A stretch of DNA of 64,000 bases, from assembly GCF_004634245.1 (NCBI RefSeq), contig NZ_SJTF01000006.1:1-64000 (forward strand), given 5' to 3'. Source of the stretch: Flavobacterium foetidum (GTDB taxonomy: Bacteria > Bacteroidota > Bacteroidia > Flavobacteriales > Flavobacteriaceae). The notes beneath the pieces were generated by a model. The model saw only the letters and a list, made by a program, of their open reading frames with translations. It was not told where the DNA came from and made no database searches. A program made the translations under genes and the position numbers. Of this stretch, positions 9,182 to 17,074 are shown in pieces; the stretch's first letter is position 1; each line of letters opens with the position of its first letter.

Positions 9182-9281
9182 ATGAGAGGTTAAGGGTTAT
9201 AAGTTAGAGGTTAAACGTTTCTTCTTTAACCATATCAATTTTCAATCTCATTCAAATCTTAAAAAAAATAATCTCAAAATT

Positions 9282-11003
9282 ATGAATACAGAACTAATAG
9301 GCGTCGTAGGTATTTTTATCCTCATTATTATTTTAGCCATTCCGATAGGAAAATATATTGCTAAAGTATTTTTAGGAAATAAAACGCTTCTTGACCCGAT
9401 TTTCAATCCAATTGAAAAACTTATTTTTAAAATCAGCGGAATCAATCCAGCTGAAGAAATGAACTGGAAACAACATCTAAAAGCGCTTTTGAGCATCAAT
9501 ATGGTTTGGTTCTTTCTCTGCTTTTTTGTTTTACTGTTTCAGGGTTCTTTACCGCTAAATCCAGATAACAACCCATCCATGACTCCCGATTTGGCTTTTA
9601 ATACTGCCATTTCATTTTTAGTCAATTGCGATTTACAGCATTATTCAGGCGAAAGCGGTGTTTCTTATTTGTCACAGCTCGTTTTAATGTTCCTGCAATT
9701 CGTTTCGGCTGGTGTTGGAATCGCTGCAGCTTTAATGGTTTTTACCGCTATGCGCGAAAGAACCACAGACAAATTGGGGAATTTCTATAACTATTTCGTG
9801 AAAAGCTGTACACGTATTTTATTACCACTTTCAGTAATCGTAGCTATTGCCTTAGTTTTCAGTGGAACTCCTATGACTTTTGAAGGAAAAGATGCCATCA
9901 CAACTTTACAAGGCGATAATGTTGAAGTTTCTCGCGGGCCTGCTGCTGCCTTTATTGCGATTAAACATATTGGTACAAACGGAGGCGGATTCTTTGGAGC
10001 GAACTCAGCGCATCCGTTAGAAAATCCAACTTATTTTACCAATGCAGTTGAGCTTTGGGCGCAAATGATTGTTCCGTTTGCGATGATTTTTGCACTTGGT
10101 TTTTTCTTAAACAAAAGAAAGTTATCTTATATCATTTTTGGTGTGATGACTGTTGGATTCTTACTGTTGGTAATTCCGACAATCTCAAGCGAAATCAACG
10201 GAAATCCTGCTATTGCAAAAATGGGAATCGCTCAGACGACTGGAGCGATGGAAGGAAAAGAAGTTCGGTTTGGTCCAGCTATTTCAGGTTTCTGGAGTAT
10301 TGCTACAACGGTAATTTCTACAGGGTCTGTAAATAGTATGCACGATAGTTCAATGCCAGTTTCTGGAGCGATGCAGTTATTAGCCATGATGGTCAATGCC
10401 TTTTATGGCGGATGCGGTGTGGGTTACCTCAACTTTTACATCTTTATTATTCTGGCCGTGTTTATTTCTGGTTTAATGGTGGGCCGAACTCCTGAATTTT
10501 TAGGAAAGAAAATCGAAGCTCGGGAAGTTAAGATTGCTGCTTTTATTGCCATCATTCACCCATTATTGATTTTAGCAGGAACTGCTTTAGCTTCTTATTT
10601 TGCTGCTCATGATACCGAAATGGGTTATTGGTTTAGCGGAAATGCCACAGGATGGTTGAATAATCCAGGAAATCACGGATTCTCTGAAATGTTATATGAA
10701 TATACTTCGAGTGCTGCCAACAATGGTTCTGGTTTTGAAGGTTTGGGAGATAATAATCCGTTTTGGAATATCACAACTGGAATTGTTTTATTGTTGAGTC
10801 GTTTCATTCCTATTATCGGGCCTCTTGCAATTGCAGGTTTGTTAGCTAATAAAAAATACATTCCTGAAAGTGCCGGAACTTTAAAAACCGATACTTCAAT
10901 TTTTGGAATTATGATTTTTGCTGTCATTGCGATTATTGCTGCCTTATCGTTCTTTCCTGCATTGGCACTTGGGCCTTTGGCTGAATACTTTACACTAAAA
11001 TAA
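9282..11003 (+). CDS. kdpA: KdpA, K+-binding channel subunit
   Basis: A 573-residue polytopic membrane protein with about ten helices. KdpA carries the four-fold selectivity filter and captures external K+ for KdpFABC, the high-affinity ATP-driven pump. Diagnostic stretches are NCDLQHYSGE near residues 114-123, GTNGGGFFGANSAHP near 232-246, and a third filter-like GGCGVGYLNF near 376-385. Length is normal (E. coli 557). The 100-bp gap after kdpF holds only degenerate repeat sequence (GGTTAAGGGTTATAAG-like, about 9186-9212). The 303-bp gap to kdpB holds an inverted repeat. Confidence 0.98.
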   Translation: MNTELIGVVGIFILIIILAIPIGKYIAKVFLGNKTLLDPIFNPIEKLIFKISGINPAEEMNWKQHLKALLSINMVWFFLCFFVLLFQGSLPLNPDNNPSMTPDLAFNTAISFLVNCDLQHYSGESGVSYLSQLVLMFLQFVSAGVGIAAALMVFTAMRERTTDKLGNFYNYFVKSCTRILLPLSVIVAIALVFSGTPMTFEGKDAITTLQGDNVEVSRGPAAAFIAIKHIGTNGGGFFGANSAHPLENPTYFTNAVELWAQMIVPFAMIFALGFFLNKRKLSYIIFGVMTVGFLLLVIPTISSEINGNPAIAKMGIAQTTGAMEGKEVRFGPAISGFWSIATTVISTGSVNSMHDSSMPVSGAMQLLAMMVNAFYGGCGVGYLNFYIFIILAVFISGLMVGRTPEFLGKKIEAREVKIAAFIAIIHPLLILAGTALASYFAAHDTEMGYWFSGNATGWLNNPGNHGFSEMLYEYTSSAANNGSGFEGLGDNNPFWNITTGIVLLLSRFIPIIGPLAIAGLLANKKYIPESAGTLKTDTSIFGIMIFAVIAIIAALSFFPALALGPLAEYFTLK

Positions 11004-11138
11004 TAACTCATTTTCCAATGCTTAAAATATTTTAAACACATAGAAACATAGATTTTTTCTTTCTCTAAAAAAGATGAATGAAAGAAACTAGTTTCTAACA
11101 CATAGCTGGAATAAAGATTTTAACATTCGTATTTCAAT

Positions 11139-11241
11139 ATAGCCCGTGGTTTCAACCACGGGGAACGGATTGTGAGGACGCCGATTACGAGACACAGATT
11201 GTGATATACGTTGCGTTCCAGTGGTTGAAACCACTGGCTAT
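11139..11241. repeat. Inverted repeat in the kdpA-kdpB spacer
   Basis: Left arm 11139-11167 (ATAGCCCGTGGTTTCAACCA start) is the reverse complement of 11214-11241 with few mismatches. Each arm is itself a small palindrome (GTGGTTTCAACCAC). This is a typical REP-like flavobacterial element. The rest of the spacer (11004-11306) shows nothing else. Confidence 0.75.
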
Positions 11242-11306
11242 GTTTACAATTTGATGAATTATTCCACATAACCTATAACAAATAACATTTAACTTTTTAC
11301 AAGAAA

Positions 11307-13364
11307 ATGACAACTAATAAATCCACATCATTATTTGAGAGCCAGCAGGTAAAAGAAGCCTTAGTGCAGTCTTTTGTGAAGCTGAATCCAAAAATGATGG
11401 TTAAAAATCCGGTAATGTTTACCGTAGAAATCGGAACTGCAATTATGTTTGTCGTTTGCATTTCGATATTAATGGGCGCAAATGACCAAGGAAGTTTTGC
11501 TTACAATTTGATTGTTTTCCTAATATTACTGGCAACACTTTTATTTGCCAATTTCGCCGAAGCTATTGCCGAAGCCCGAGGAAAAGCACAAGCCGACAGT
11601 TTAAGAAAAACCCGCGAGGAAACTCCTGCAAGACAGATTCTGCCAAACGGAGAAATTAAAAACGTAAGTTCTTCAACATTAAAAAAAGACGATATTTTCA
11701 TTTGCGAAACAGGCGATTTAATTGCTGCCGATGGTGAAATTATCGAAGGACTGGCAACAATCGACGAAAGTGCCATTACTGGAGAAAGTGCTCCCGTGAT
11801 TCGTGAAGCTGGAGGAGATAAATCTTCGGTTACGGGAGGTACAAAAGTTTTGTCTGACAAAATTAAAGTAAAGGTAACTTCTGAACCTGGTGAAAGTTTC
11901 TTAGATAAAATGATTGCTTTGGTTGAAGGTGCGAGCCGTCAGAAAACACCAAACGAAATTGCTTTGACTATTTTATTGGCCGCTTTTACCTTAATATTTA
12001 TCATTGTCTGCGTAACCTTAAAACCTTTTGCAGATTATGCCAATGCTCCTATTACTATTGCTGCTTTTATTTCGCTTTTTGTTTGTTTAATTCCAACTAC
12101 AATTGGAGGTTTATTATCAGCTATCGGAATTGCGGGAATGGACAGGGCTTTGCGTGCCAACGTAATTACAAAATCGGGTAAAGCGGTTGAAACTGCTGGA
12201 GATATTGACGTATTGCTTTTGGATAAAACGGGAACAATCACAATCGGAAACCGAAAAGCAACAAATTTTTATCCAACAAAAGGAATTTCTTTTGATGATT
12301 TTGTGAAATCGGCTCTTTTGAGTTCGCTTGCAGATGATACGCCTGAAGGGAAGAGTATTCTCGAATTAAGTGAAGCAATTGATGTAAAAAATGAGACGAA
12401 AGCCAGTGCTTTAAAAAACACCTCTGAAATTTCACATACCATCAAATTTACTGCTGAAACCAGAACATCAGGAGTGATTTTGAAAGATGGAACGAACATT
12501 AGAAAAGGTGCGCAGGACGCAGCTAAGAAAATCGCAGAACAAGCCGGAAATGCTTTTCCTGATGATACTGCGCAACAAGTAATTTCTATTTCTTCTAACG
12601 GAGGAACGCCTTTGGTAGTAATTAAAAACAACGAAATTCAAGGTGTAATCGAACTTCAGGATATTATTAAAACCGGAATGAAAGAACGTTTTGAACGCTT
12701 ACGCCGAATGGGAATCAAAACGGTTATGGTTACAGGAGATAATCCGCTTACGGCTAAGTTTATTGCCGAAAAAGCGGGTGTTGATGATTTTATCGCTGAG
12801 GCAAAACCTGAGGATAAAATGAACTATATCCGAAAAGAACAAGCTGAAGGTCGCCTGGTTGCCATGATGGGTGACGGAACAAACGATGCCCCTGCCCTTG
12901 CCCAAGCCAACGTTGGTGTTGCGATGAACAGCGGAACTCAGGCTGCTAAAGAAGCCGGAAATATGGTCGATTTAGACAATGACCCAACCAAATTAATCGA
13001 GATTGTTGAAATTGGAAAACAGCTTTTAATGACTCGAGGAACGCTGACTACTTTCTCCATTGCGAATGACGTTGCCAAATATTTCGCTATTGTTCCCGCT
13101 TTGTTTATTACAGCAATTCCGGCGCTTCAAGGTTTAAATATTATGCATTTGCACAGTCCTGAAAGCGCTATTTTATCAGCAGTAATTTTCAATGCGATTA
13201 TCATTCCGATATTGATTCCGCTTGCGCTGAAAGGTGTTGAATACCGTCCGATTGGTGCTAGTGCCATTTTAAAACGAAATCTTATGATTTATGGTTTGGG
13301 TGGAATTATTGTTCCTTTTATTGGGATAAAAATCATTGACGTGATTGTTGCACTATTTATGTAA
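11307..13364 (+). CDS. kdpB: KdpB, P-type ATPase catalytic subunit
   Basis: A 685-residue P-type ATPase, the energy-coupling subunit of KdpFABC in the inner membrane. The phosphorylation motif DKTGTIT is near residues 307-313. The actuator motif TGES (ITGESAPV) is near 157, and the hinge motif GDGTNDAPA is near 524. Membrane helices flank the cytoplasmic domains in the usual order. Length matches the family (E. coli 682). It lies between kdpA and kdpC, separated from each by repeat-bearing spacers. Confidence 0.98.
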   Translation: MTTNKSTSLFESQQVKEALVQSFVKLNPKMMVKNPVMFTVEIGTAIMFVVCISILMGANDQGSFAYNLIVFLILLATLLFANFAEAIAEARGKAQADSLRKTREETPARQILPNGEIKNVSSSTLKKDDIFICETGDLIAADGEIIEGLATIDESAITGESAPVIREAGGDKSSVTGGTKVLSDKIKVKVTSEPGESFLDKMIALVEGASRQKTPNEIALTILLAAFTLIFIIVCVTLKPFADYANAPITIAAFISLFVCLIPTTIGGLLSAIGIAGMDRALRANVITKSGKAVETAGDIDVLLLDKTGTITIGNRKATNFYPTKGISFDDFVKSALLSSLADDTPEGKSILELSEAIDVKNETKASALKNTSEISHTIKFTAETRTSGVILKDGTNIRKGAQDAAKKIAEQAGNAFPDDTAQQVISISSNGGTPLVVIKNNEIQGVIELQDIIKTGMKERFERLRRMGIKTVMVTGDNPLTAKFIAEKAGVDDFIAEAKPEDKMNYIRKEQAEGRLVAMMGDGTNDAPALAQANVGVAMNSGTQAAKEAGNMVDLDNDPTKLIEIVEIGKQLLMTRGTLTTFSIANDVAKYFAIVPALFITAIPALQGLNIMHLHSPESAILSAVIFNAIIIPILIPLALKGVEYRPIGASAILKRNLMIYGLGGIIVPFIGIKIIDVIVALFM

Positions 13365-13370
13365 AAAAAA

Positions 13371-13443
13371 AGGTGCTAAGATTCTGAGATGCTAAGGCGC
13401 TAAGTTTTTCTTAGTCCCTCAGAACCTTAGTCCCTTAGAACCT
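13371..13443. repeat. Imperfect hairpin of CTAAG-type units between kdpB and kdpC
   Basis: Units like GGTGCTAAG, TTCTGAGATGCTAAG and GGCGCTAAG read forward, then the same family reads backward (CTTAGTCCCTCAGAACCTTAG) after a TTTTT loop. The same CTAAG family occurs inverted at 15711-15742 and direct at 18813-18840. It fills the whole kdpB-kdpC spacer and would fold in the transcript. Confidence 0.65.
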
Positions 13444-13458
13444 CTAAAATAAAAAAAA

Positions 13459-14010
13459 ATGAAAAACATATTCTCACTCTTAAAACTTACAGTAGTTCTT
13501 ATCGTACTATTCATAGTTATTTATCCTTTAGCGATTTACGGAATCGCACAAATGGCTCCCAATCAAGGAAAAGGAGAAACTATTTCGGTTAACGGAAAAG
13601 TAGTTGGTTATCAAAAAATCGGGCAAAAGTTCGACAAATCAAATTATTTCTGGGGAAGACCTTCGGCTGTTGATTACAACGCTTCGGGAAGTGCCGGAAG
13701 CAATAAAGGTCCAAGTAATGCTGATTATTTAACTCTAGTTCAAAAAAGAATTGATACACTTTTACTGGTTCATCCGTACTTGAAAAAATCTGATATTCCG
13801 TCAGATATGGTTACGGCTTCGGGAAGCGGTTTAGACCCGAATATTTCTCCACAAGGCGCTTTGATTCAGGTGAAACGTGTGGCTAAAGAGCGACATTTAG
13901 CTGAAGCTAAAGTAAAAGCTTTGGTGGAATCTAAAATTAATACGGCTGTCGTTGGCCCTGAAACGGTGAATGTTTTGGAGTTGAATGTGGCGCTTGATGC
14001 TTTGAAATAA
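13459..14010 (+). CDS. kdpC: KdpC, assembly subunit of the K+-transporting ATPase
   Basis: A 183-residue protein with one N-terminal membrane helix (about 9-31) and a periplasmic domain. KdpC assists K+ binding and complex stability in KdpFABC. Family features are FWGRPSAVDYNASGSAGSN near 66-84, SDMVTASGSGLDPNISP near 116-132 and GPETVNVLELN near the C-terminus. Length is normal. It completes kdpFABC and is followed by a 415-bp spacer packed with repeats. Confidence 0.97.
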   Translation: MKNIFSLLKLTVVLIVLFIVIYPLAIYGIAQMAPNQGKGETISVNGKVVGYQKIGQKFDKSNYFWGRPSAVDYNASGSAGSNKGPSNADYLTLVQKRIDTLLLVHPYLKKSDIPSDMVTASGSGLDPNISPQGALIQVKRVAKERHLAEAKVKALVESKINTAVVGPETVNVLELNVALDALK

Positions 14011-14060
14011 GGTTCAAAGATTCAAAGTAACAAAGGTTCAGAGGTTTTACTCGCGTATTC

Positions 14061-14164
14061 TTGTCATTTCGACGGAGGAGAAATCACACAAGAAACTCGA
14101 CAAAGATTACTGACTTACTGGACGGAAATACTAGTGTGATTTCTCCTTTCAGTCGAAATGACAA
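14061..14164. repeat. 104-bp inverted-repeat element after kdpC
   Basis: Left arm 14061-14089 (starting TTGTCATTTCGACGGAGGAG) is the reverse complement of 14134-14164 with a 2-nt insertion and one or two mismatches. The unpaired centre is about 44 nt. Elements with TCATTTCGAC...GAGAAATC arms are widespread in flavobacterial spacers. Confidence 0.8.
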
Positions 14165-14210
14165 ACTTGGTCGAGAATTGGAATCGAAAAACTTAAACTT
14201 AAAATAAATA

Positions 14211-14237
14211 CCTAACAGGTTTTTAAAACCTGTTAGG
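14211..14237. repeat. Perfect 13-bp palindrome (CCTAACAGG...CCTGTTAGG)
   Basis: CCTAACAGGTTTT pairs with AAAACCTGTTAGG with no internal mismatch. It could act as a terminator for kdpC, but no T tract follows on the plus strand, so I class it as a repeat. Confidence 0.7.
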
Positions 14238-14280
14238 ATATGAACCTATTAAAATACAAAAACGCCTTTTTACCCCAAAT

Positions 14281-14394
14281 GCCCTAGCCCCGATAGTAGT
14301 GAAAATCCTTTTGTGCCGGGGTTCGGCACAAAAGATTACTTCGTCAGTTCGCTGTCGCTCGTGTGAAACGGATAGCTGGATTAGCTCCTAAAAA
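14281..14394 (+). ncRNA. Structured element resembling the Flavo-1 RNA motif
   Basis: Starts GCCCTAGCCCCGATAG and ends CGGATAGCTGGATTAGCTCC, the recurrent flavobacterial element with flanks of that kind around a strong hairpin. Here the hairpin is CTTTTGTGCCG (14308-14318) with CGGCACAAAAG (14324-14334), 11 bp. About 40 extra bases sit between the hairpin and the 3' flank. I recall such elements as the Flavo-1 motif but cannot confirm it without a covariance search. Strand is assumed from the 5'-3' order of the conserved flanks. Confidence 0.4.
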
Positions 14395-14425
14395 ATCTAC
14401 TAAATAAATAATTGAATACCACAAA

Positions 14426-15502
14426 ATGAAAAAATTAATACTTACCGCTTTAATCGCTTTTGGTTATGGCAATTTACATGCACAGTCAGCATCTAAAAGT
14501 CCGTTTACCTTTTCTGGATATGTAGACGTTTATTACAGTTATGATTTTGGGAAACCGGAGAATCATACTCGGCCAAACTTTTTTTACAGTTATAATAAAA
14601 GCAATGAAGTGAACCTGAATTTGGGAATAGCAAAAGTAAATTATTCGACAGAAAATGTCCGTGGAAATTTTGCCTTGATGGCAGGAACTTATGCACAATA
14701 TAATATGTCGGCTGAGCAGGATTTACTGCAGAATGTTTATGAAGCGAATGTTGGAGTTAAAATCTCCAAAAACCATAATTTATGGATTGATGCGGGAATT
14801 ATGCCTTCGCACATTGGTTTTGAAAGTGCGATTGGAAAAGACTGTGCCAATTTAACCCGAAGCATTCTGGCGGAAAATTCTCCTTATTATGAAGCAGGAG
14901 TGAAAATTGGTTACACTTCTGAATCTGGAAAATGGTATTTGGCCGGAATGTATTTAAACGGCTGGCAGAGAATTCAGAAAATAGAGGGCAACCAAACGCC
15001 TGCTTTTGGAACGCAGGTTACTTTTAAACCATCAAATAATGTGACTTTGAACTGGAGTACTTATGTTGGAAACGAACAGCCGGATATTGATAAAAAATGG
15101 CGTTATTTCAATAACTTTTACGGACAATTTAAAGTGGCTGAAAAAGTAAACTTAACGACTGGTTTTGATATTGGTTCACAGCAATCGGCTAAAGGAAGCG
15201 ACAAATATGATGTTTGGTTTTCGCCTGTTGTAATTCTGCAATACAAACCTGCGGATAAAATTCAGTTATCGGCAAGAGGAGAATATTACAGCGACGAAAA
15301 AGGCGTAATTATCGCAACTGAAACTCCAAACGGTTTTAAAACGTACGGATTTTCAGCTAACTTTGATTACTTAATTACTGATAATGTTATGTTTAGAATT
15401 GAAGCGAGAAATCTTTCGAGCAAAGACGAAATTTTTACCAAAAACAATCAGCCAACGGATACAAATACGTTTGTAACAACTTCGTTGGCGATTAGTTTCT
15501 AG
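14426..15502 (+). CDS. Outer-membrane beta-barrel porin-like protein of the kdp locus
   Basis: A 358-residue protein with a Sec signal peptide (cleavage after HAQ near residue 20), alternating aromatic beta strands throughout, and a C-terminal strand ending in Phe (TSLAISF). These mark an outer-membrane barrel. It resembles the OmpL-like/BBP2 porin group. Position after kdpFABC and before the KdpD sensor suggests it passes K+ or other solutes across the outer membrane under K+ limitation; that role is inferred from context. A long repeat-rich spacer separates it from kdpC, so co-transcription is uncertain. Confidence 0.8.
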   Translation: MKKLILTALIAFGYGNLHAQSASKSPFTFSGYVDVYYSYDFGKPENHTRPNFFYSYNKSNEVNLNLGIAKVNYSTENVRGNFALMAGTYAQYNMSAEQDLLQNVYEANVGVKISKNHNLWIDAGIMPSHIGFESAIGKDCANLTRSILAENSPYYEAGVKIGYTSESGKWYLAGMYLNGWQRIQKIEGNQTPAFGTQVTFKPSNNVTLNWSTYVGNEQPDIDKKWRYFNNFYGQFKVAEKVNLTTGFDIGSQQSAKGSDKYDVWFSPVVILQYKPADKIQLSARGEYYSDEKGVIIATETPNGFKTYGFSANFDYLITDNVMFRIEARNLSSKDEIFTKNNQPTDTNTFVTTSLAISF

Positions 15503-15531
15503 AACAGTTTTCGCCACAGATTTGCTTCGCC

Positions 15532-15742
15532 TATTCGCTATCGCTCGGGTCACAGATTAAAATGATTTTTTTTCGCCACAAATTGCACTAATTTTCACTA
15601 ATTTTTATTCAATAGAATTCGTGGAGATTTGTGTAATTCGTGGCAAATAAATCAGCACAAAACAATTTAATAATTCTTTTAATCCTTTTAATCTGTGGCG
15701 AAAAAAAACAAAACCTTAGCGTCTTAGAGCCTTCGTGGCAAA
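15532..15742. repeat. Nested inverted repeats between the porin and kdpD
   Basis: The inner pair is 15575-15609 against 15611-15644 (GCCACAAATTGCACTAATTT type). It sits inside an outer pair, CACAGATTAAAATGATTTT near 15551 against TTTTAATCTGTGGCG near 15690-15705. An inverted copy of the CTAAG family (CTTAGCGTCTTAGAGCC) follows at 15716-15732. The same sequences recur at 18813-18880. No gene fits in this spacer. Confidence 0.65.
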
Positions 15743-15751
15743 ACAAAAAAC

Positions 15752-16873
15752 ATGGAAAACGAAAATAACGCACAGCATTTTCTGGATTTGATTCAGAAAT
15801 CACGGAAAGGAAAGTTTAAAATCTACATTGGGATGAGCGCCGGTGTGGGGAAAACTTTTCGTATGCTTCAGGAAGCGCATTCGTTATTGAAAAACGGAAT
15901 TGATGTAAAAATCGGCTACATCGAAACGCATATGCGGAAGGAAACGCATGAACTTTTGGCTGGTCTTCCTATTATTCCTAGACGGACCATTTTTTATAAA
16001 GGAAAACAGCTTGAAGAACTCGATGTTCAAGCAATCATCAACCTTAGACCAGAAGTTGTTATTGTAGATGAATTGGCGCATACAAACGTTGAAGGAAGCA
16101 AAAACGAGAAACGCTGGCAGGATGTTTTGGAGATTTTGGATGCGGGAATTAATGTGATTTCAGCCGTAAATATTCAGCATATTGAAAGCTTAAATGAAGA
16201 CGTAAAACGAATTACGAATATCGATGTTCAGGAACGGATTCCCGACAATGTTTTACGATTGGCAGACGAAGTCGTGAATATCGATTTGACTTCGGAAGAT
16301 TTGATTGCGCGATTGAAAGAAGGAAAAATTTATACGCCAGATAAAATTCAGACTGCTTTAGCGAACTTTTTTAAATCGGAACAAATTCTGCAATTGCGTG
16401 AATTGGCTTTGAAAGAAGTGGCAAGTCAGGTGGTTCGAAAAGTTGAAAATGAAGTTCCGAATCTTCATGCTTTACGACATGAAAAATTACTGGCGTGTAT
16501 TAGCAGTAATGAAAAAACGGCTAAAATTATAATTAGAAAAGCCGCTCGATTAGCAAGCTATTACAACGGATCGTGGTATGTTTTATATGTCGAAACACCA
16601 AAAGAAAGTAGCACAAGAATTGCACTCGACAAACAACGACATTTAATTAATAACTTTAAACTCGCTGTGCAATTGGGTGCAGAAGTTATTAAACTGGAAA
16701 ATTCAAATATTACGGATGCTATTTTGAAAACAGTAGAAGAAAAACAAATTACAACGGTATGCATCGGAAAACCGCATTTGAATTTATTTAAAGTAATTTT
16801 GTCTACAACAATTTTCAGACGTTTGCTAAACAAATTGTCTTTATCAAATGTCGACCTTGTTATTCTGTCGTGA
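15752..16873 (+). CDS. kdpD: KdpD sensor domain protein without kinase domain
   Basis: A 373-residue cytoplasmic protein matching only the N-terminal half of classical KdpD. The KdpD domain (about 17-225) has the Walker A-like GMSAGVGKTFRML and Walker B-like VVIVDELAHTN. A universal-stress-protein-like domain (about 245-373) follows. The DUF4118 membrane helices, GAF and histidine kinase parts of E. coli KdpD (894 residues) are absent. The stop at 16873 is clean, so this is a normal short form rather than a broken gene. A complete histidine kinase is encoded 201 bp downstream and probably supplies the missing output. Confidence 0.92.
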   Translation: MENENNAQHFLDLIQKSRKGKFKIYIGMSAGVGKTFRMLQEAHSLLKNGIDVKIGYIETHMRKETHELLAGLPIIPRRTIFYKGKQLEELDVQAIINLRPEVVIVDELAHTNVEGSKNEKRWQDVLEILDAGINVISAVNIQHIESLNEDVKRITNIDVQERIPDNVLRLADEVVNIDLTSEDLIARLKEGKIYTPDKIQTALANFFKSEQILQLRELALKEVASQVVRKVENEVPNLHALRHEKLLACISSNEKTAKIIIRKAARLASYYNGSWYVLYVETPKESSTRIALDKQRHLINNFKLAVQLGAEVIKLENSNITDAILKTVEEKQITTVCIGKPHLNLFKVILSTTIFRRLLNKLSLSNVDLVILS

Positions 16874-16878
16874 AAAAT

Positions 16879-17066
16879 TTTTTAAACCATGTAAGTTATA
16901 TAAGCTCATTTTAATTCGGGACGTTGAAATTTAACCGCAGAGAGCGCAAAGTTTTACGCAAAGGTCGCTAGAGTTTTTGCTCGCAAAGTTTTTAATCTAA
17001 GCTTTGCGCTCATTGCGGTTAAAAAAACTTCTAATATTTCCTTATATCACTTATATGGTTTAAAAA
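16879..17066. repeat. Double nested inverted repeat between kdpD and the kinase gene
   Basis: The outer arms, 16879-16904 and 17041-17066 (TTTTTAAACCATGTAAGTTA start), are 26 bp with two mismatches. The inner arms, 16930-16951 and 17002-17023 (TTTAACCGCAGAGAGCGCAA start), are 22 bp with two mismatches. Together they occupy almost the entire 201-bp spacer and could fold into one long hairpin in the kdpD-kinase transcript. Confidence 0.8.
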
Positions 17067-17074
17067 AAAATTAA

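Noticed and set aside
14211-14237. Palindrome considered as the kdpC terminator
   Set aside because: No T tract follows on the plus strand, and it lies 200 bp past the stop behind another element.
15752-16873. KdpD considered as a truncated pseudogene
   Set aside because: Both domains are complete, the stop is clean and a separate kinase follows; the short form is common in Bacteroidota.
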